Assembly: GCA_963931925.1 (NCBI GenBank)
Contig: OZ007567.1
Span: forward strand, 81,043,186-81,107,185
Source: Onchidella celtica
Taxonomy: Eukaryota > Mollusca > Gastropoda > Systellommatophora > Onchidiidae
Direction of reading: 5' to 3'
Length of the DNA: 64,000 bases
Shown here: piece after piece, positions 13,374-25,874 of the stretch
Position numbering within the stretch: the stretch's first letter is position 1
How the letters are laid out: each line of letters starts with the position of its first letter
Notes under the pieces: model-generated
What the model was told of the DNA's origin: nothing
What the model saw: only the letters and a program-made list of their open reading frames with translations
Database searches by the model: none
Translations under genes and position numbers: made by a program

Positions 13374-15300
13374 GTAAGTCCGCCGTAGGGATTTGGGGAG
13401 GATTTTTGTATCAGTATGGCGAAGGAAAACCCGCATCCGCTTAGTCAAAAGCTGACTGTGGTCAAGTCATGTTTGACTGACACCTTTACAGAACTGAAAT
13501 CTACAGATTGTATGGGTGATTATAATCAAGTCACTTATGGTCTGAGATGCTTGTTTACTAAGACTCTTTGCCATTGGCACTGAAACTTTGTTTTCTGATT
13601 TGTTTTTCACTGTTCCTCCTATTTTCTTCTGGTCTTCAGTTTTTTACTCTTTCTCTATATATTATTGAACCACTTGAAATATTTCATAATGTGGGTATCA
13701 AGAGGACACAAATAAAAAGCTCCCAATTAAGGAATGCATAATTTATTTATTTATTTATTCCGCATAAGTCATTATAAGTATACAGGTTGGTAAACCGATC
13801 ACTATAACTGTTGTCGGCAATTATTAATCTTCTTGTGTCAAATTCACATATCTTGTGATAACAAAGTGTCTCGAACAAACATTTCCAGATTTCAGCTTTA
13901 CGGAATATTTTTAAAGTTGCATGTCAGCATAATAAAATACTGACGCTTCATTCACCTCAGCAAAAAAAATAAAAAAATCAATCGATCCATTGTGATACAT
14001 GTTAACATAATAGAAATTTGCAATGGGAGTGAACAATTTTTCCTTGAGAATTTTAATTGTCTGAATTGGTGCAAATACTTAACAAATATCTCTCTAACCC
14101 ACGACTTTCTTGTTTCCCAAATGCAAAGTTCAGCTAGAGTGGACTATTCATAATGAATGAACACATCACGATGATTTCGCAAGTAGAAAAAAACTCCATC
14201 TACCATTTTTCTGCAAAGAAGGATACAGAGTTTTTACATTCCATGCATGTCGTGTCAGGCTTTTTCTTAACGACCTCATGCGCCTTTTCACACCTGTGTC
14301 GTCCACTGACTAATGCCCCTAATGGTCCTTAAGTGTATGTTGTATGAATTAAAGCATGCCATTAACGACCACTTAATGTTTCTGTCATGCCATCTCATGT
14401 GGGTTACTATACCAATTAGGAAGAGGCAGTGACCCCTCTCCGGGCATGGAGAGCTCTTAAACGAGTCAATAGGACTAAATTACTCAAAGGAGATCCCACG
14501 GGCCAATGTTGAGTTAAAGATACCTTGTAGAACCACTCCACAGTTCTGTTACTGACCAGACATTCACAAGAGGCAGTTGAATGTTGAACAGTCCTCCTAG
14601 TTTCGGTGGGAACAATAATATATTCGGACGGTTTCTTTTTCTGACATTACATCTAAACCCTTACTGGCGATTGCAAATGATTTCACTGTGCCAAAATTTT
14701 AAAAAGAATATTTTGAGTTAAATAAATATTGGGGACTTTTCTGCATCTTGACTAAAATGGCTTTGTGCGGCGCTTGTGAATTTTGGGAATATTTCCCTAT
14801 CTGGCTGTGAGCAGGAGAGTCCACGATTATTTTATCGATTCTTATGATTGTAGATTGGTCTAATGTGGATATCTTAGATAGATCTCGAGTGATCTACTTT
14901 GTTTTTGCCCGTAGTTATGGAAACGTTTAATATCCGCTTGGTGCTTGAAATTATGGTTGTAAGTGTGCTTTTTCACATGAAAGTGGCTGTCTACGCACCT
15001 GGGCTTGACGTGTGTTTTAAAAAAAACAACTGTATCAGTATAATCATTTCACTTCCGTATGGAACTAACATAACACAGAAATACCACCTTGCAGCTGTGG
15101 GTATAGCACATTAAACTGTTCCTTTTCCGAGCAGTGTCAGAAAGATATCTATTCAAATTTTCTGTAAATAATTCTGTGACCACAAAAGTAAGAAAGAGAG
15201 CCATATGGCTTCTTTTTCATGTTTCTTGTTGTCAACATTTCCACGGGAAAAACTATTAGTATAAACATTGGGGATACCACATTCTTGGACAGAAACATAT

Positions 15301-15480
15301 GGGCCGTCCACAAAGTACCTATGTTCGACGTTGGCTTGCCATGTACGGTTTTCATGTTCTTGCCCTCACGCCCTCCAGATTCCCCCTCCCCCATCCCCAT
15401 ATAAGCATTTCGTTAACTGAAAGCACCCCCCCCCCACACACACACACAGTTTCCGGTGCACATACTTTGTGGATGGCTCC
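15301..15480. mobile_element. MITE with GGGCCGTCCACAAAGTAC-type ends (mariner-like)
   Basis: The left end GGGCCGTCCACAAAGTACC is mirrored at the right by a segment whose reverse complement starts GGAGCCATCCACAAAGTATG. The flanking bases are ATAT on both sides, consistent with a TA target. The interior is C-rich with a poly(C)/CA run (15426-15450) and encodes nothing. Ends of this type resemble non-autonomous Tc1/mariner-superfamily elements known from many marine animals; that assignment is from memory of the pattern. A decayed relative lies at 59207-59310. Confidence 0.65.
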
Positions 15481-16416
15481 ATATATTTTGTATTCGGTAA
15501 CTGTATGTTAACACATTCTTGAGTGGGAACTTGCGACTCAATGAACCATTAAATACGAGACATTAATTATTCTGCACTATCCGTGTCTCCCTGTAGTCTG
15601 AGGCCACAAGATGAATGCTACTGTGGTTGATTAACTAACAACCATTCAGAAAAACAAATAAATCTACCACAACCCTTCTAGTTAACTAGCATAGAAAGAG
15701 CATGGAAAAGTTCAGACAGTAAGTGAAATTGATATTTAGATGTGGGACTGAAAATCTTGACACCTGGCGTGGGGATTACAAAACTTTCACAGTTGAAAAA
15801 TCCGATGTCCTCTGTCTGATATTAATGACACGGTCTTTGCCTCAAGGTAAAATAATTATGAAGTGGCGAACTATTTTTACTTCATAAATAATCACTTTCC
15901 AGGTGAGTAAAGACTAGCCTGGGTCAAAGATGCCGCAGACTCGCAGTGTATTTAAGTATCTGAATTAACTGTCAGTTCTGAAACCGAGCCAGAAATGTCA
16001 TGATTACACAAGTCACTGCAGTTGGAACACAAGTTACACAAAGCATACTAAACTTTATTTTTTTTTCCAGCTCATCTGTAAAGTAATAGTAGATCTTCCG
16101 TATGTGTTCTGTACTCTTCACACCTCTATTTTCAACTTTCAACCAAGATAAAACGCGAAACGAACTGGCTCTATTCCCACCGACTCTGAGACACTCTCAT
16201 CACCCATTAAATTTCGTTTCATCGTTCCGCCTGACCCACTTAGCCTAGTAATTTTATTTACTTATTTATTTGTATTGGTTTATACAGGAAGCGGAAGTTA
16301 AATACTGCCACTCCGTCTATCGTGAACACTTGACCTTATCAATCCATGCTAAGCTTTGCCACATGTAAAAAAATAAGAAACGAAGAGCTAAGGGCGTCCT
16401 GATAGAATCTGGAACT

Positions 16417-16437
16417 CCCCCCCCCCCCCCCCCCCCC
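16417..16437. repeat. Poly(C) tract, 21 bases
   Basis: Twenty-one consecutive C, among the longest homopolymers in the window. It lies in the LRR gene intron. Confidence 0.9.
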
Positions 16438-18623
16438 ATCCTGGCGCTACAGCAATCTCAAATCGAATATTTTTTTTATTTTTTTTGTGCTGACTGCATG
16501 CTGGGGCTAGGATACATACTGAAATCAAACGGAACGGCTGCAGGTAAATCTAGGTTAAATCCTCATCAGGAAAAACAAGGCGACTACCAACAAATTTCGT
16601 GCACGATGGAATGCGTTTGATCAAAAATCTGATTTTCCAAAGGAAAACTTCTGTGTGTAATTTGAACAAAATACCTCAGCTGTAATCCCACCAGGATTTC
16701 ATTATCTATCTCGGCTTACCCCATGCGCTGTTACTATTCATAAGTATGATGAGAAGCAAGCAGAGTAGTATTGTCTATATTACAAATGCCGTTTATTAGA
16801 TAGACATAATGCAATCAAGAGGACAAATTAATAATCGTCAGATGTACAATTGGCTAAACACTGCGTTCTTAACAGGTTTAAGAATTTAAGAAGCTCACCT
16901 TACTGTTTGGTGATCACAGACTGTTGAATGCATCAACATTTCGAATATTAACCACTTTACTGTCTTTTAAGTTTCAGTGATCGGTCTATACAAATTTCAG
17001 AAATTACAAATAATCACATTTGCTGGCTGTAAAAGGAAACTTCCGCATACCAGTTCTGTAAATCACATTTTTGGGAAATATTAATAATAAGAGTATTACT
17101 ATTACAGAAGAAATTTATGCAACTGAATTTTTAAATGAACTGACGGATTTTCTTCTAAAGAGAAAAATGACCCATTCCTATCTCATTATGAGGTAAACCT
17201 GCTTTTATTTTCGATGTTGAAAATTAGATATTCAAAATTACTGGGGGTTTCCTCGAGTGCCCCGCCATTGCGTTGTATTTGATAGGCCTCTGGTGAATCT
17301 CCCCAGCGAAAGTTCGAGAAAAGAGCCAAACAAATGCTGCACACAACAAGTAGATCTGTAGAGAAAGAGGGCACATCGGGGAAGCTTGACGGCAGACAAT
17401 ACCATATGGTCGTGCAGAATAACATCTGGCATGCCAGTTGGCCAACCTCCCAGAACTGTTTCCAGTCCATGCTTAGCAGTGACGCCAATGAGACAATTAT
17501 TCTTGAGTAATCTTGCCAGAGGTATTGTGCTGGAATTAACCAACTATTTAAACAGATCTATGGTTGTCTTGCAAAACAAAATGAATATTCAGCATTTACT
17601 TATGAACAGTTTACTTGTATGATTTCCAGATGAAAGATCGTTCACTCTGGCTAATTATTTCCAGATTTGGCGTCCACGAAGATTCAGATTGAATACGTTA
17701 TGGAGTATGAAAACACTCACAAGTCAAAGTAGATGTTTTCGTTAAACTCTGTCAGCTGGGTGTACATTTCTGACAGTCAAAAAATGGGGGAACTTGGGTT
17801 CCCAGGGTTGAAATAGGTGTGAACAGTCAGGATAATTATCAGTAGAGATAACAGTCACGGAGAACTGTTCCCTTTCCAAGGTTTCAAAATCAGATAATAC
17901 GTCGTCGGGGACTCTGGATAATGTTGGCTTCTATTGAAAGGCAGTGACTGACGTAGGTTCATTAGGTAACTTTTTGACACTGAAGACATTAAGAGCAGTA
18001 GATTCTAATTCATCACTGATATCATGAGTTAAATTAAGCTAATGATGTCATTTTATAACAGTGACCTACCCGCTAGAAATTTGCGAGACTTGGATGCGTC
18101 GCTTTTGAGACTGCATACCAGTTAATAAAAGAAGGGTGATTTCATCCGGCGAAAACTCAGATTAATCAAGTAGATTTTCAACGAGAACAATTGTATAGGC
18201 TTACAATCTTGAGATCGAGAAAAGTAATTATCTTCAGGGGTATGAATGGTACGCTTGTAATCAGCCCAATGTACACTTGGGTTATTACTTATTTCAGGAT
18301 TACTTCAAGACTATTTTGTCTTTTCGGTCTTATCCAAAGGCAAGCCACATCAGGATCTCTAACAAAGTTTATAATTCTTGCTTGAACTAAAGCCGATGAA
18401 TATGAATGACTGAGGTAATTCCAGTGCCATTTACCCATAATTTATGGGGTCATTCGCAGTTTGAGCCGCAAGCAGATAAATATATTAATATAATTCACAT
18501 ACATTTGAAGAAGAAATTTCTTCCTTCTTCTTTCCTTTGAATTCGTCATCATCCTTCAGAGGTACCATCATTTATTCCAACAAGTCACAACTTATTATTG
18601 GCACCATTAATAATAATAGTTCA

Positions 18624-18717
18624 TAACAACAATAACATCAACAACAACACCATCACCACCACCACCACCACCACCAACAGCAACAACAACAGCAGCAGCA
18701 GCAAAATAACAACAACA
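18624..18717. repeat. CAA/CAC/CAG compound trinucleotide repeat
   Basis: A run of ACA, CAC and CAG triplets lying about 45 bases downstream (minus strand) of an LRR exon donor. It sits in an intron, so it does not encode the glutamine or histidine run it could spell. Confidence 0.85.
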
Positions 18718-18763
18718 ATCACCACACTGAGACCAACTTTGTGCACACGTAACAAATACTTAC

Positions 18764-18835
18764 AATATCCGTAAGCTACTATATCCCTGGAAGTCTGATT
18801 GACGAATGACAGTTAAATTATTGCCCTGAAGATCT
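18764..18835 (-). CDS. 72-bp leucine-rich repeat exon (most 5' of three)
   Basis: The minus-strand acceptor TTTCTGTTTTTCAG precedes base 18835 and the donor GTAAGTATT follows base 18764. The exon is 72 bp, phase 2-2, with no stops. Its peptide includes LQGNNLTVIRQSDFQ followed by GYSSLRIL, a textbook LRR with Asn at the conserved position. Joined to the exon at 12442-12513 it reads SLRIL then QLLDNQI, keeping the LxxLxLxxN register across the junction. Further 5' exons (signal peptide, any N-terminal module, more LRRs) should lie to the right or beyond the window; none was found with confidence. Confidence 0.88.
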
Positions 18836-20124
18836 CTGAAAAACAGAAACAAATGAAATTTTCATTAACGTGTGAGAAAAACAGACATATCGTAAACAGG
18901 GTTAAGCGGAAACATCTCAGATCGTACCATACTAGTTTATATATATAAATATTGTTTGAATTTCACGCTAAAAATGGATTCCAGATCATTTTATATATAA
19001 TGTACATTGTGACCGTTTTCTTGGAACTAAAATAATGACGGCAACGTACGACACGTATCTGTCGGTGTGAGGATTCCCTTCTTATCTGTAAGGATAATTA
19101 ATGAGAAATTGATGAGCTCCTCTATCATCTCCTTACATCTTTCTGCCTTTCGACTTATCCACAGGTTATATATCCCAACTGGGGGTCAGGTCAACGTGTA
19201 TTTTAAATCAATTCATGAGAATCTCCATTTTCCTTGCCCCCCCCCCCCCCCGCCCCCAATTAAAAAAAACTCACAAAATTTTAACTTCTCATTTCACGCT
19301 GCCACACCCCTAGCCGTTTATACCGAACGCCCACGTTTTGCAAAAGATATATTTCTATAGCGAGTCCTTTCATCATCAGACGCAAGGACAGACAGTCAAA
19401 CAGTTTTTGCCATTATGTAAACAGAGACAGATTGCGGTTTTATGTTATGAAGACATGCAACACATCGCTGAAATTCCGAACCCTACACCGGGTACACTAA
19501 TCCTTACAATCACGATAGCGCAGACTTTAGGCTCAAGCAGAACCGTAGACAGTTGAGTACAGACAGTCTCCACCCTTATTCATTTCCCTCATTCCTAACT
19601 CGCTCCGTACATGTGGGAAAAAAACACACACCTGACACGAAAGAAGAGTTTTTGGGCACGATGGGGATAAATCTTGGAAATGTAGATACCAGAAGCTGAG
19701 ATTTAACCAAAATTTGTATAACTTTTTCCCATGTCGCTACCCTATATAGACCTTGAAATCCACTTCTGAGAATGGGTAAGCTAGGTAGAACGTTGGAAAG
19801 GGGGAAGGAGGGGAGGGGGAGGGGGGGGGGAGGGGGTGGGGAATCCCTACATAAGATGGAGATAAAAAAAAATACTGAAGAAAATACCAAAATTGAGATT
19901 CAACCAAAATTCTATAAATGGTTTAAGTTTGCCATGTCATTGTCCTTAACGCTTCGACACTGACTTCTTGAAATGAGCCAGCTGGGATGAGGTTGTCGGT
20001 GGCCGAGAGAAAGAAAGAGAAAGAGAGAGAGAGAAAAAGAAAGAGAGAGAGATAAAAAGAAAGAGAGAGAGAGAGAAGAGAGAGAGAGACAGGCTGACAG
20101 ACAGACAGACAGACAGACAGCGAC

Positions 20125-20182
<58 letters not shown>

Positions 20183-20710
20183 TAGGTTACGGCAAGGGAC
20201 AGGCAAAACGAATACGACCCTGGGTCTTCCCAATGTTTTCCCTGTGTCTGGCTGGCTGGCCAGGCCCCGGTAAACGTGCACAGTTGTGCAGCAGGATTAG
20301 AATTTGAATGAGATAGCTAAATAGGTTTAAGAGGCTTTGTAGTCTGTTCGTTTCTGTGTCAGTTACACCACAGACAGACAAGACAAGGAAACCGTTGCCA
20401 GATACAATCACCGGCCCAGGGACAGAGTCAGAGATCAAGTGGGTGACAGGGAATAAACAGATTTAAATGCAGCATCCATTGACTTTGAAAGTTATGTCAA
20501 CAAAGCTTGGTCGCTTCTGAGCATTGGGCAAGAATTACCGGTAAAGGGTTATTAACAACGCTGCAGAAAAATCATTTATTTAGATTCATTCTGTCTTTCC
20601 TTTTAGCTGTTAGACACTCAGTAAGGCTGTCAGCCTCTGTAGGCTCTTTTTTTCTACAACTTTCCCTCTCCTTAATTAATTTAATATTTACTGCTCAGTT
20701 TTCTCCTTTA
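18836..20710. other. Non-coding, repeat-rich
   Basis: No exon is seen. It contains a 15-base poly(C) at 19237-19251, a G-rich segment at 19798-19842 and a long GA-rich tract at 20005-20182. Confidence 0.6.
20005..20182. repeat. GA-rich microsatellite with (GACA)n interior
   Basis: Interrupted (GA)n with GAAA variants, then a pure (GACA)n block near 20095-20120, then more (GA)n. Long serine/leucine-type frames on the minus strand are by-products of the repeat. Confidence 0.9.
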
Positions 20711-20828
20711 GGCCCCGCGCGCACTATGTTAAAATTAACCACCCGTTCAATGCAAGCAATCTTTCGTGTGGCGTGCAGCACGGTAAACTCTTTGCCAAGC
20801 AAGCAAAAATCATAGTGCGCGCGGCCCC
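20711..20828. mobile_element. 118-bp MITE flanked by TTAA-like sites
   Basis: The left end GGCCCCGCGCGCACTATG and the right end, read in reverse complement as GGGGCCGCGCGCACTATG, share a perfect 14-base inner part. TTTA precedes the left end and TTAA follows the right end, suggesting a TTAA target duplication with one substitution. The interior has no coding potential. The superfamily is not certain; piggyBac-like or Kolobok-like elements use TTAA. Confidence 0.7.
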
Positions 20829-21192
20829 TTAACAAAATTAATGAAATACCGCAAAAGTACAGATTTCTTGTCCTTTCTTCTGCTTTTTCTAAAGTCTACT
20901 TTTCATACAACTTTAAATGATCATATTCAAGACGCAAACAAGATTAGAAGACAATTATAGGGATGCCAAAGATACTTTATATTTTACATTTATTCTATCC
21001 CGAGCCATCTTGCTGTTTCATTCCTACCTGTGGATTGCCTTATAAAAAGCTGGAATCATAAAATATAATCTCTGACATTAAAAACGCAAATCATTAATCT
21101 ACAGTAATAATACCTAATCTTTTCTGCTTTCCTGGGCTAGAATGAGTGCTAGATGGTAGTATTACTCTTCTCACAGTTCCTACAGATGACCC

Positions 21193-21386
21193 ATAAGATA
21201 AGATAAGATAAGATAAGATAAGATAAATTTTATTCGTCCTTGTACAAGGAAATTTGTTTTGATCATTGAATACATAACAGTACAGTTACAGAAGCAGAAA
21301 GTATGATACATAGCGCGCACACACACATATATACACACACACTGATAAATTAACTAAATTAACAAAATTAACAGTGCACACATGTG
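21193..21386 (-). mobile_element. 3' end of a non-LTR element with (TTATC)n tail, minus strand
   Basis: Read on the minus strand, this ends with the palindrome TCCTTGTACAAGGA, then CGAATAAAATT and a (TTATC)n tail. A nearly identical copy lies in the opposite orientation at 61593-61777, with two differences seen by eye over about 180 bases. A 3' hairpin, an AATAAA and a short tandem tail are typical of LINE or LINE-dependent SINE ends. Sequence matching the same element may extend rightwards, but only the shared part is certain. Confidence 0.75.
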
Positions 21387-22164
21387 CCCGTGATAAATCT
21401 AAACTGCATTTCGGTTTTACACAATCATAATACAGTACATTTTACAGGAGTGTAGAATTATTCTTCATGAACAATAAAACGATGAGTTATCATAGTTTGT
21501 TGTGTGAATGCTAAGAGGACGAATCTGTACTGTTAATGTTTACAAGGCAAGTAGAATTGTTGTGAGTAAAACCCTGTCAGACAATGACTTGCCTGGTGCC
21601 AGTGTCTGGCTCGTTCGTCACAACAAGTACGTATCTTGATTCAGGAAGTAACTTTCAATCTTTGTCCACATAAAGGAATGAGGCCACTGCAACAAACACA
21701 CTTTACTTTACAAAAACAACAAGAACAACAACAACAAAACCCCAAGCCGTTTCTTTTTTCCTTTGTTTGCTCAGTGTTTGGTTCTGATGAGAGGCCTCAA
21801 GCCAAAGAAAGTCTTTTCAGATTCTATTTGAGCAACGTACTTGAAATCTTTCGGACAGTAATTGAAACAAGAATTTAATATCTCTATGAGGAAGGATTAT
21901 TCAGATGTATTCAATGAGCTAATCTTAAAATGAAATATTGAGAATACTGCCATAACTACCCGGCATACGGGTTATTATTATATATATTATTTCACCATCT
22001 TTGGAAAGCGTTCCTTTGCACAGGAGAAATGTGGGAGGCTGGGAGACACTAAGTAAAATTACAAATTCAGAATTAACTGGTAAGTGTTGTGGAAATGTGA
22101 AAATGCTCCAAACTACCTGACTGACAACATTCATTACAAAGACTGACACCCATTCATTACAAAT

Positions 22165-22178
22165 ACACTAGGGCCAAT
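22165..22178. repeat. 14-bp target site duplication, left copy
   Basis: ACACTAGGGCCAAT occurs here and again at 23849-23862, directly outside the SINE composite. It marks the original SINE insertion site. Confidence 0.8.
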
Positions 22179-22441
22179 GATTTGAGGTCTTTATTTTAGG
22201 GGGTTCGCTGCCCTTGGCATTTACACCTCACTTTACTTGTTTTATTATTTCTTGTTCTGGCGGGGGGGGGGGGGGGGGGGGGAGATGATATGGATAAATT
22301 TTAATCTATTAATTTCAATTTTGCCCGGGCAGCGGCCTTTCGGCCTGCTCTTTACGATTTCCAACTGCCAAGGTATCTTTAACGTGCGCAACGTGCACAC
22401 GGGCCCTCCGAATTTTTTCGTCCTTATCCGAGAAGACTAGG

Positions 22442-22446
22442 TACTC
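22442..22446. repeat. 5-bp target site duplication of the solo LTR, left copy
   Basis: TACTC here and at 23640-23644 flank the LTR exactly. Removing the LTR and one copy restores the SINE body seen at 40213-40452. Confidence 0.85.
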
Positions 22447-23639
22447 TGTCACGAGTGGAGTGAGTGCAATTAAGGGGATTGCTACAGAGCGGGTGTAGAG
22501 TAAGAAAGGCTCACAGTAGACAGCAAGTTAAGCGTGCTGTTGTGAGTAGGGGGGGGGGGGGTCTGAAGGAGGCGAAAGCGCTGTATAACTATCACTGCAA
22601 GTTAGAAGGTCCTAGGGAGCGGATCTGTGAATAATAGCCCATCGGGCAGAGATAAAAGGAAGCAGTCGAGAAGACTAGTGAGAGTCTTTCCAGTTATGAC
22701 TGGTATGTAGAACGTTGATTGATTATTATGATTGATGTATTATATTATATTCGTCTATTACCATGATGTGAATAAGTATATGTGAGGAATGTGGAAGTCC
22801 TTGATATTGGATATAGCAATGTGCGCCACGAGCGATAGATGAAAGTGAGTTCATGGATTTGTAGCGCGAGTGAGTAGTGTGTACTCCGATGGAGGTGTGT
22901 TACCGTAAGATGTGTGGTGAGTGAAAGGTGAACTAGTGTGTGTACGCTTCATGGATTGTAAGGAGAGGTGGAGCGAATAGAAATGGTAGGGTATTATACC
23001 AATGTAATGTTATTCTTGTAGGTGTCGGGGACGGGCCGCAGAGCCACCTCGATGAGCACAGGGGATAGGCCAGCGTAGGGCCGGAGGCCACACATAGGCC
23101 AGAAGTGAGGCTGTCAGTGTAGGACAGTGGAGGCACATAAAGTCGTGGCAGTCAGGCCACGGGCAGGGACGTAGATATGAGAGTGAATGAGATACTATGT
23201 TGTTGCCATGTTGATAGGCTAGTGAACTGATATTATGTTGTTGCCATGTTGATGGCTATGGAAATAATAATGTGTTATTGCCCTGCGGAGGTGCTAGGGG
23301 AGTGCTAAGGTGTATGACAATAGGAAGGTGATATTGAGAGACTGCGGTGCCAGTGAATCATTAATGTACTATTAAGACCCTGAGGGGAGAGGCTGAGGCC
23401 GAAGTGCCTTTAGGAGTAACTACCGGATTGTGGATCCGAGGGAGCGTGTGTGTGAGAATAAGGCCGTTGTACGGCAGTCATTTCAATAATATAATATATG
23501 TAATTGCGCTATTATATGTATAATTATGTTTAATAAATGTGTGAGTCTGATGGGTTGTTTTGTTAAGTGTTAAACTTGTTTGTTCGTGATTGTCGTCCTG
23601 TCATAAACTATTACATTTCCCAGTCTGGGATTTGTGACA
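22447..23639. mobile_element. Solo LTR, 1193 bp, inside a SINE
   Basis: The segment begins TGTCAC and ends GTGACA, perfect short inverted repeats with the canonical TG...CA of LTRs, and is bounded by the 5-bp duplication TACTC. No internal region or second LTR is present, so this is the product of LTR-LTR recombination. An AATAAA at 23532-23537 near the end supports plus orientation. It has a 13-base G run (22549-22561) and an imperfect repeat of TATGTTGTTGCCATGTTGAT around 23197-23257. It is unlike the LTRs at 43267 and so comes from another family, probably Ty3/gypsy or Bel/Pao judging by the 5-bp duplication. Confidence 0.85.
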
Positions 23640-23848
23640 TACTCGATCCTACCCCCCAATAGGACCAGGGACTTGAAAATATGAGAAAAATCCAATTTCC
23701 AAGAACTACTCGATCCTACCCCCCAATAGGACCAGGGACTTGAAAATATGAGAAAAATCCACTTTCCAACATGCCTGCACTGCCCGGGTTTAGAACCCGG
23801 GACCCTTGGCATGAGAGGCGAGCACCTTGCCTCTAGACCACCTTCTAG

Positions 23849-23862
23849 ACACTAGGGCCAAT
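23849..23862. repeat. 14-bp target site duplication, right copy
   Basis: ACACTAGGGCCAAT, identical to 22165-22178. Confidence 0.8.
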
Positions 23863-25874
23863 TCATTTTCATGTATCTTAAATATAAGTGTTCAGGGAGA
23901 TATAGACGAGATGCGTCTTCATTCTTCTCAGACAATCTTGAAACTGTTTGCGGTACCATCAGTAGGTTGTCTAGTTCAGACGCATGCATGAATCCTGATC
24001 AGTCGCGTAACCGCAGCAACCGAGGTATGACTATCCGGCAGCATTAGCGTATGAAATCCGTGTCCTTAAGCTAAATCAACATCAGAATCGTTCCTGTGCT
24101 GAGGGTCTGTATTAATCTGCCGCAGTACTGAAATCAATTGATACCACCAATCATAAGCGAACAAGGCTTTGGCATTCTATCTGAATTTTTGATGAAACAT
24201 GGGTTCAATGTAGAATACAAGACGTAAACGTTAATGAAATGCACGCTTTTAAGTCGGCCTGGTGGGTCCATTTTCCGGTGCAAACGCATATACTCTGAGA
24301 ACAGATTCATTCTAAACACCAGGCAAAAAGGGAGCCATCTTCGCCAGTATAATTATTGTGTCAGTGGCAATCATCATCTTCACACCAAATTCTCTATCCT
24401 CATTCGCTCTTTCTCTGCTCTCATCTAGTACTTCACGCAAACACATTCTTCACCAAAACGCGAGCATCAATCATGTCCACGAATAAAAGAATCTTCCAAC
24501 TTCACTTCTGTTGGGATCTGAGACAACCCAACTGTACCTGTAGACGAACTTCCTATCTTTCACTGAAATAAATGTCCAACTCCACACAGACTGAATAAAT
24601 AAGTTTTTGCTGTCTTTTCTGTTAGCGGACTGTTTACATCAAAGTTCCTTCAAATTCTGGAACTCAAATTTCTTAAAATCAATTGAAGCGGAGTTTGACC
24701 ACTCTTTTCTTCACAGGATAAGCAAGTATAGCATCCTGTAGTTTATCCAAAAAAGAACAGCGACTCTGCGGAATATTCACCAGTGCTTCTTTGTATACGA
24801 TCATGCTGGCAATGATAACATACCGATTTTATAACAGAAAATAATACATGGCTCATGTTCACTATCACCCTAGACCGGTGCATTGGAGATAACATTAAAA
24901 AAGATAAAGAAAGCAACCCATGAAAATAAACATCAAATAATCGAGGACTTCAAATTTCTTATGCCATATCCGGCCATCTTTGGCTACCCCCCTGCAGCGA
25001 TTTACGATGGAGTGAGACGAGGTAAAGAGACATCACGCTGAGCCGAATCTCCTTAACATTAATCAATGTCGGCTTTCAAAAATACAAAGCTCATACTTGA
25101 TGCAGAGCCAAAAAGTTGATTCTCAGCTGTTGTTCATGATACGAGCTCGCGGATCCCTTGGCTGCAGACAATACTTTTCTTTCCATTATTCCTGCAAGAA
25201 TTTGATATTAAAAAATAGTATGCAATAGTTAAATGTTTTTTTCTTGGTTACTTGTGTAGATTACAATCCAGACTCTTACACCACCGAAGAGAGTTTAAAA
25301 ATGTGCCAGAGGTGAGAATTTTTAAAAAGTTGCACATAAGATAACGAAAGAAATACGTCAGCAATTCCAGCCGTCGACCAAAAAAAAAAAAGGGGACATT
25401 TATAATTTGTGGAGACAGATAGCTCTCGGCTTATTTATTACTTTGTGTCTGCCTTGGATATCTCTATTTTGTTTCGTACTTTTCGGGTCGATTCTATTTT
25501 TCAAAATCAGACCTGTAAAAATTTGGCTTCTTTTTCTGGCAAAACAGCCAAGCCTAATAAAACAACTACCGGTACTTGGATATTTTAACAAAATTTAGGC
25601 CTGATATATATTTTTTCTTTCTTTCCCGAAGAGTCCGAGGGACGCAAGAAAATTACAGTTAACAGTTCATTGTCTATGATAATTTCGCCCAGCTACTTAT
25701 ACGCAGGTTAATTCATCAGTTACTTCGGGGAACATTGGAAAAGAAATCCCATTTCAGCAATTAAAATTATGTAATGTTTCCTCATCTAAGATAAGATTTT
25801 TTTTCTATCAAGAATAGCAATAATAAAAACAACATCAAAATCAACTTTTAGCCTAATAATGCCAGGGCAAAAAG

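Larger units (their letters stand above)
12514..18763. other. LRR gene intron with repeats
   Basis: Intron of about 6.25 kb on the minus strand. It contains the plus-strand exon candidate at 13214-13373, a mariner-like MITE (15301-15480), a 21-base poly(C) at 16417-16437 and a CAA/CAC/CAG compound repeat near its right end. No further LRR exon was found by eye, though one with unusual splice borders could be missed. Confidence 0.6.
22179..23848 (-). mobile_element. tRNA-derived SINE, minus strand, split by a solo LTR
   Basis: The head lies at the right end. On the minus strand it carries a perfect A box TGGTCTAGAGG (23840-23830) and a B-box-like GGTTCTAAACC (23797-23787). The body matches the second copy at 40213-40452. 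Both pieces are needed to make one element: 22179-22446 and 23645-23848, about 470 bp without the insertion. A 67-bp body segment is tandemly duplicated (23641-23707 and 23708-23774). The 3' part includes 21 consecutive G on the plus strand (22262-22282) and a longer tail not seen in the other copy. The 14-bp flanking duplication is typical of LINE-mediated insertion. The tRNA of origin is unclear; the anticodon arm is degenerate. Confidence 0.8.

Noticed and set aside
15776..15847. Possible LRR exon on the minus strand ending at a GTAATC donor
   Set aside because: The open part is 61 bp with no acceptor at the needed place and no conserved Asn.
17186..17543. Several overlapping minus-strand frames of about 75-100 codons
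   Set aside because: Different frames are open together with no splice borders or recognisable motif. Local GC content explains the lack of stops.
17721..17769. 49-bp minus-strand exon candidate (peptide MYTQLTEFNENIYFD)
   Set aside because: The splice sites look good, but its acceptor phase would bring a stop codon after the LRR exon at 18764-18835, so it does not fit that gene.
23776..23848. tRNA gene
   Set aside because: A- and B-box sequences are present, but the anticodon arm is degenerate and the same block continues into a repeated SINE body.
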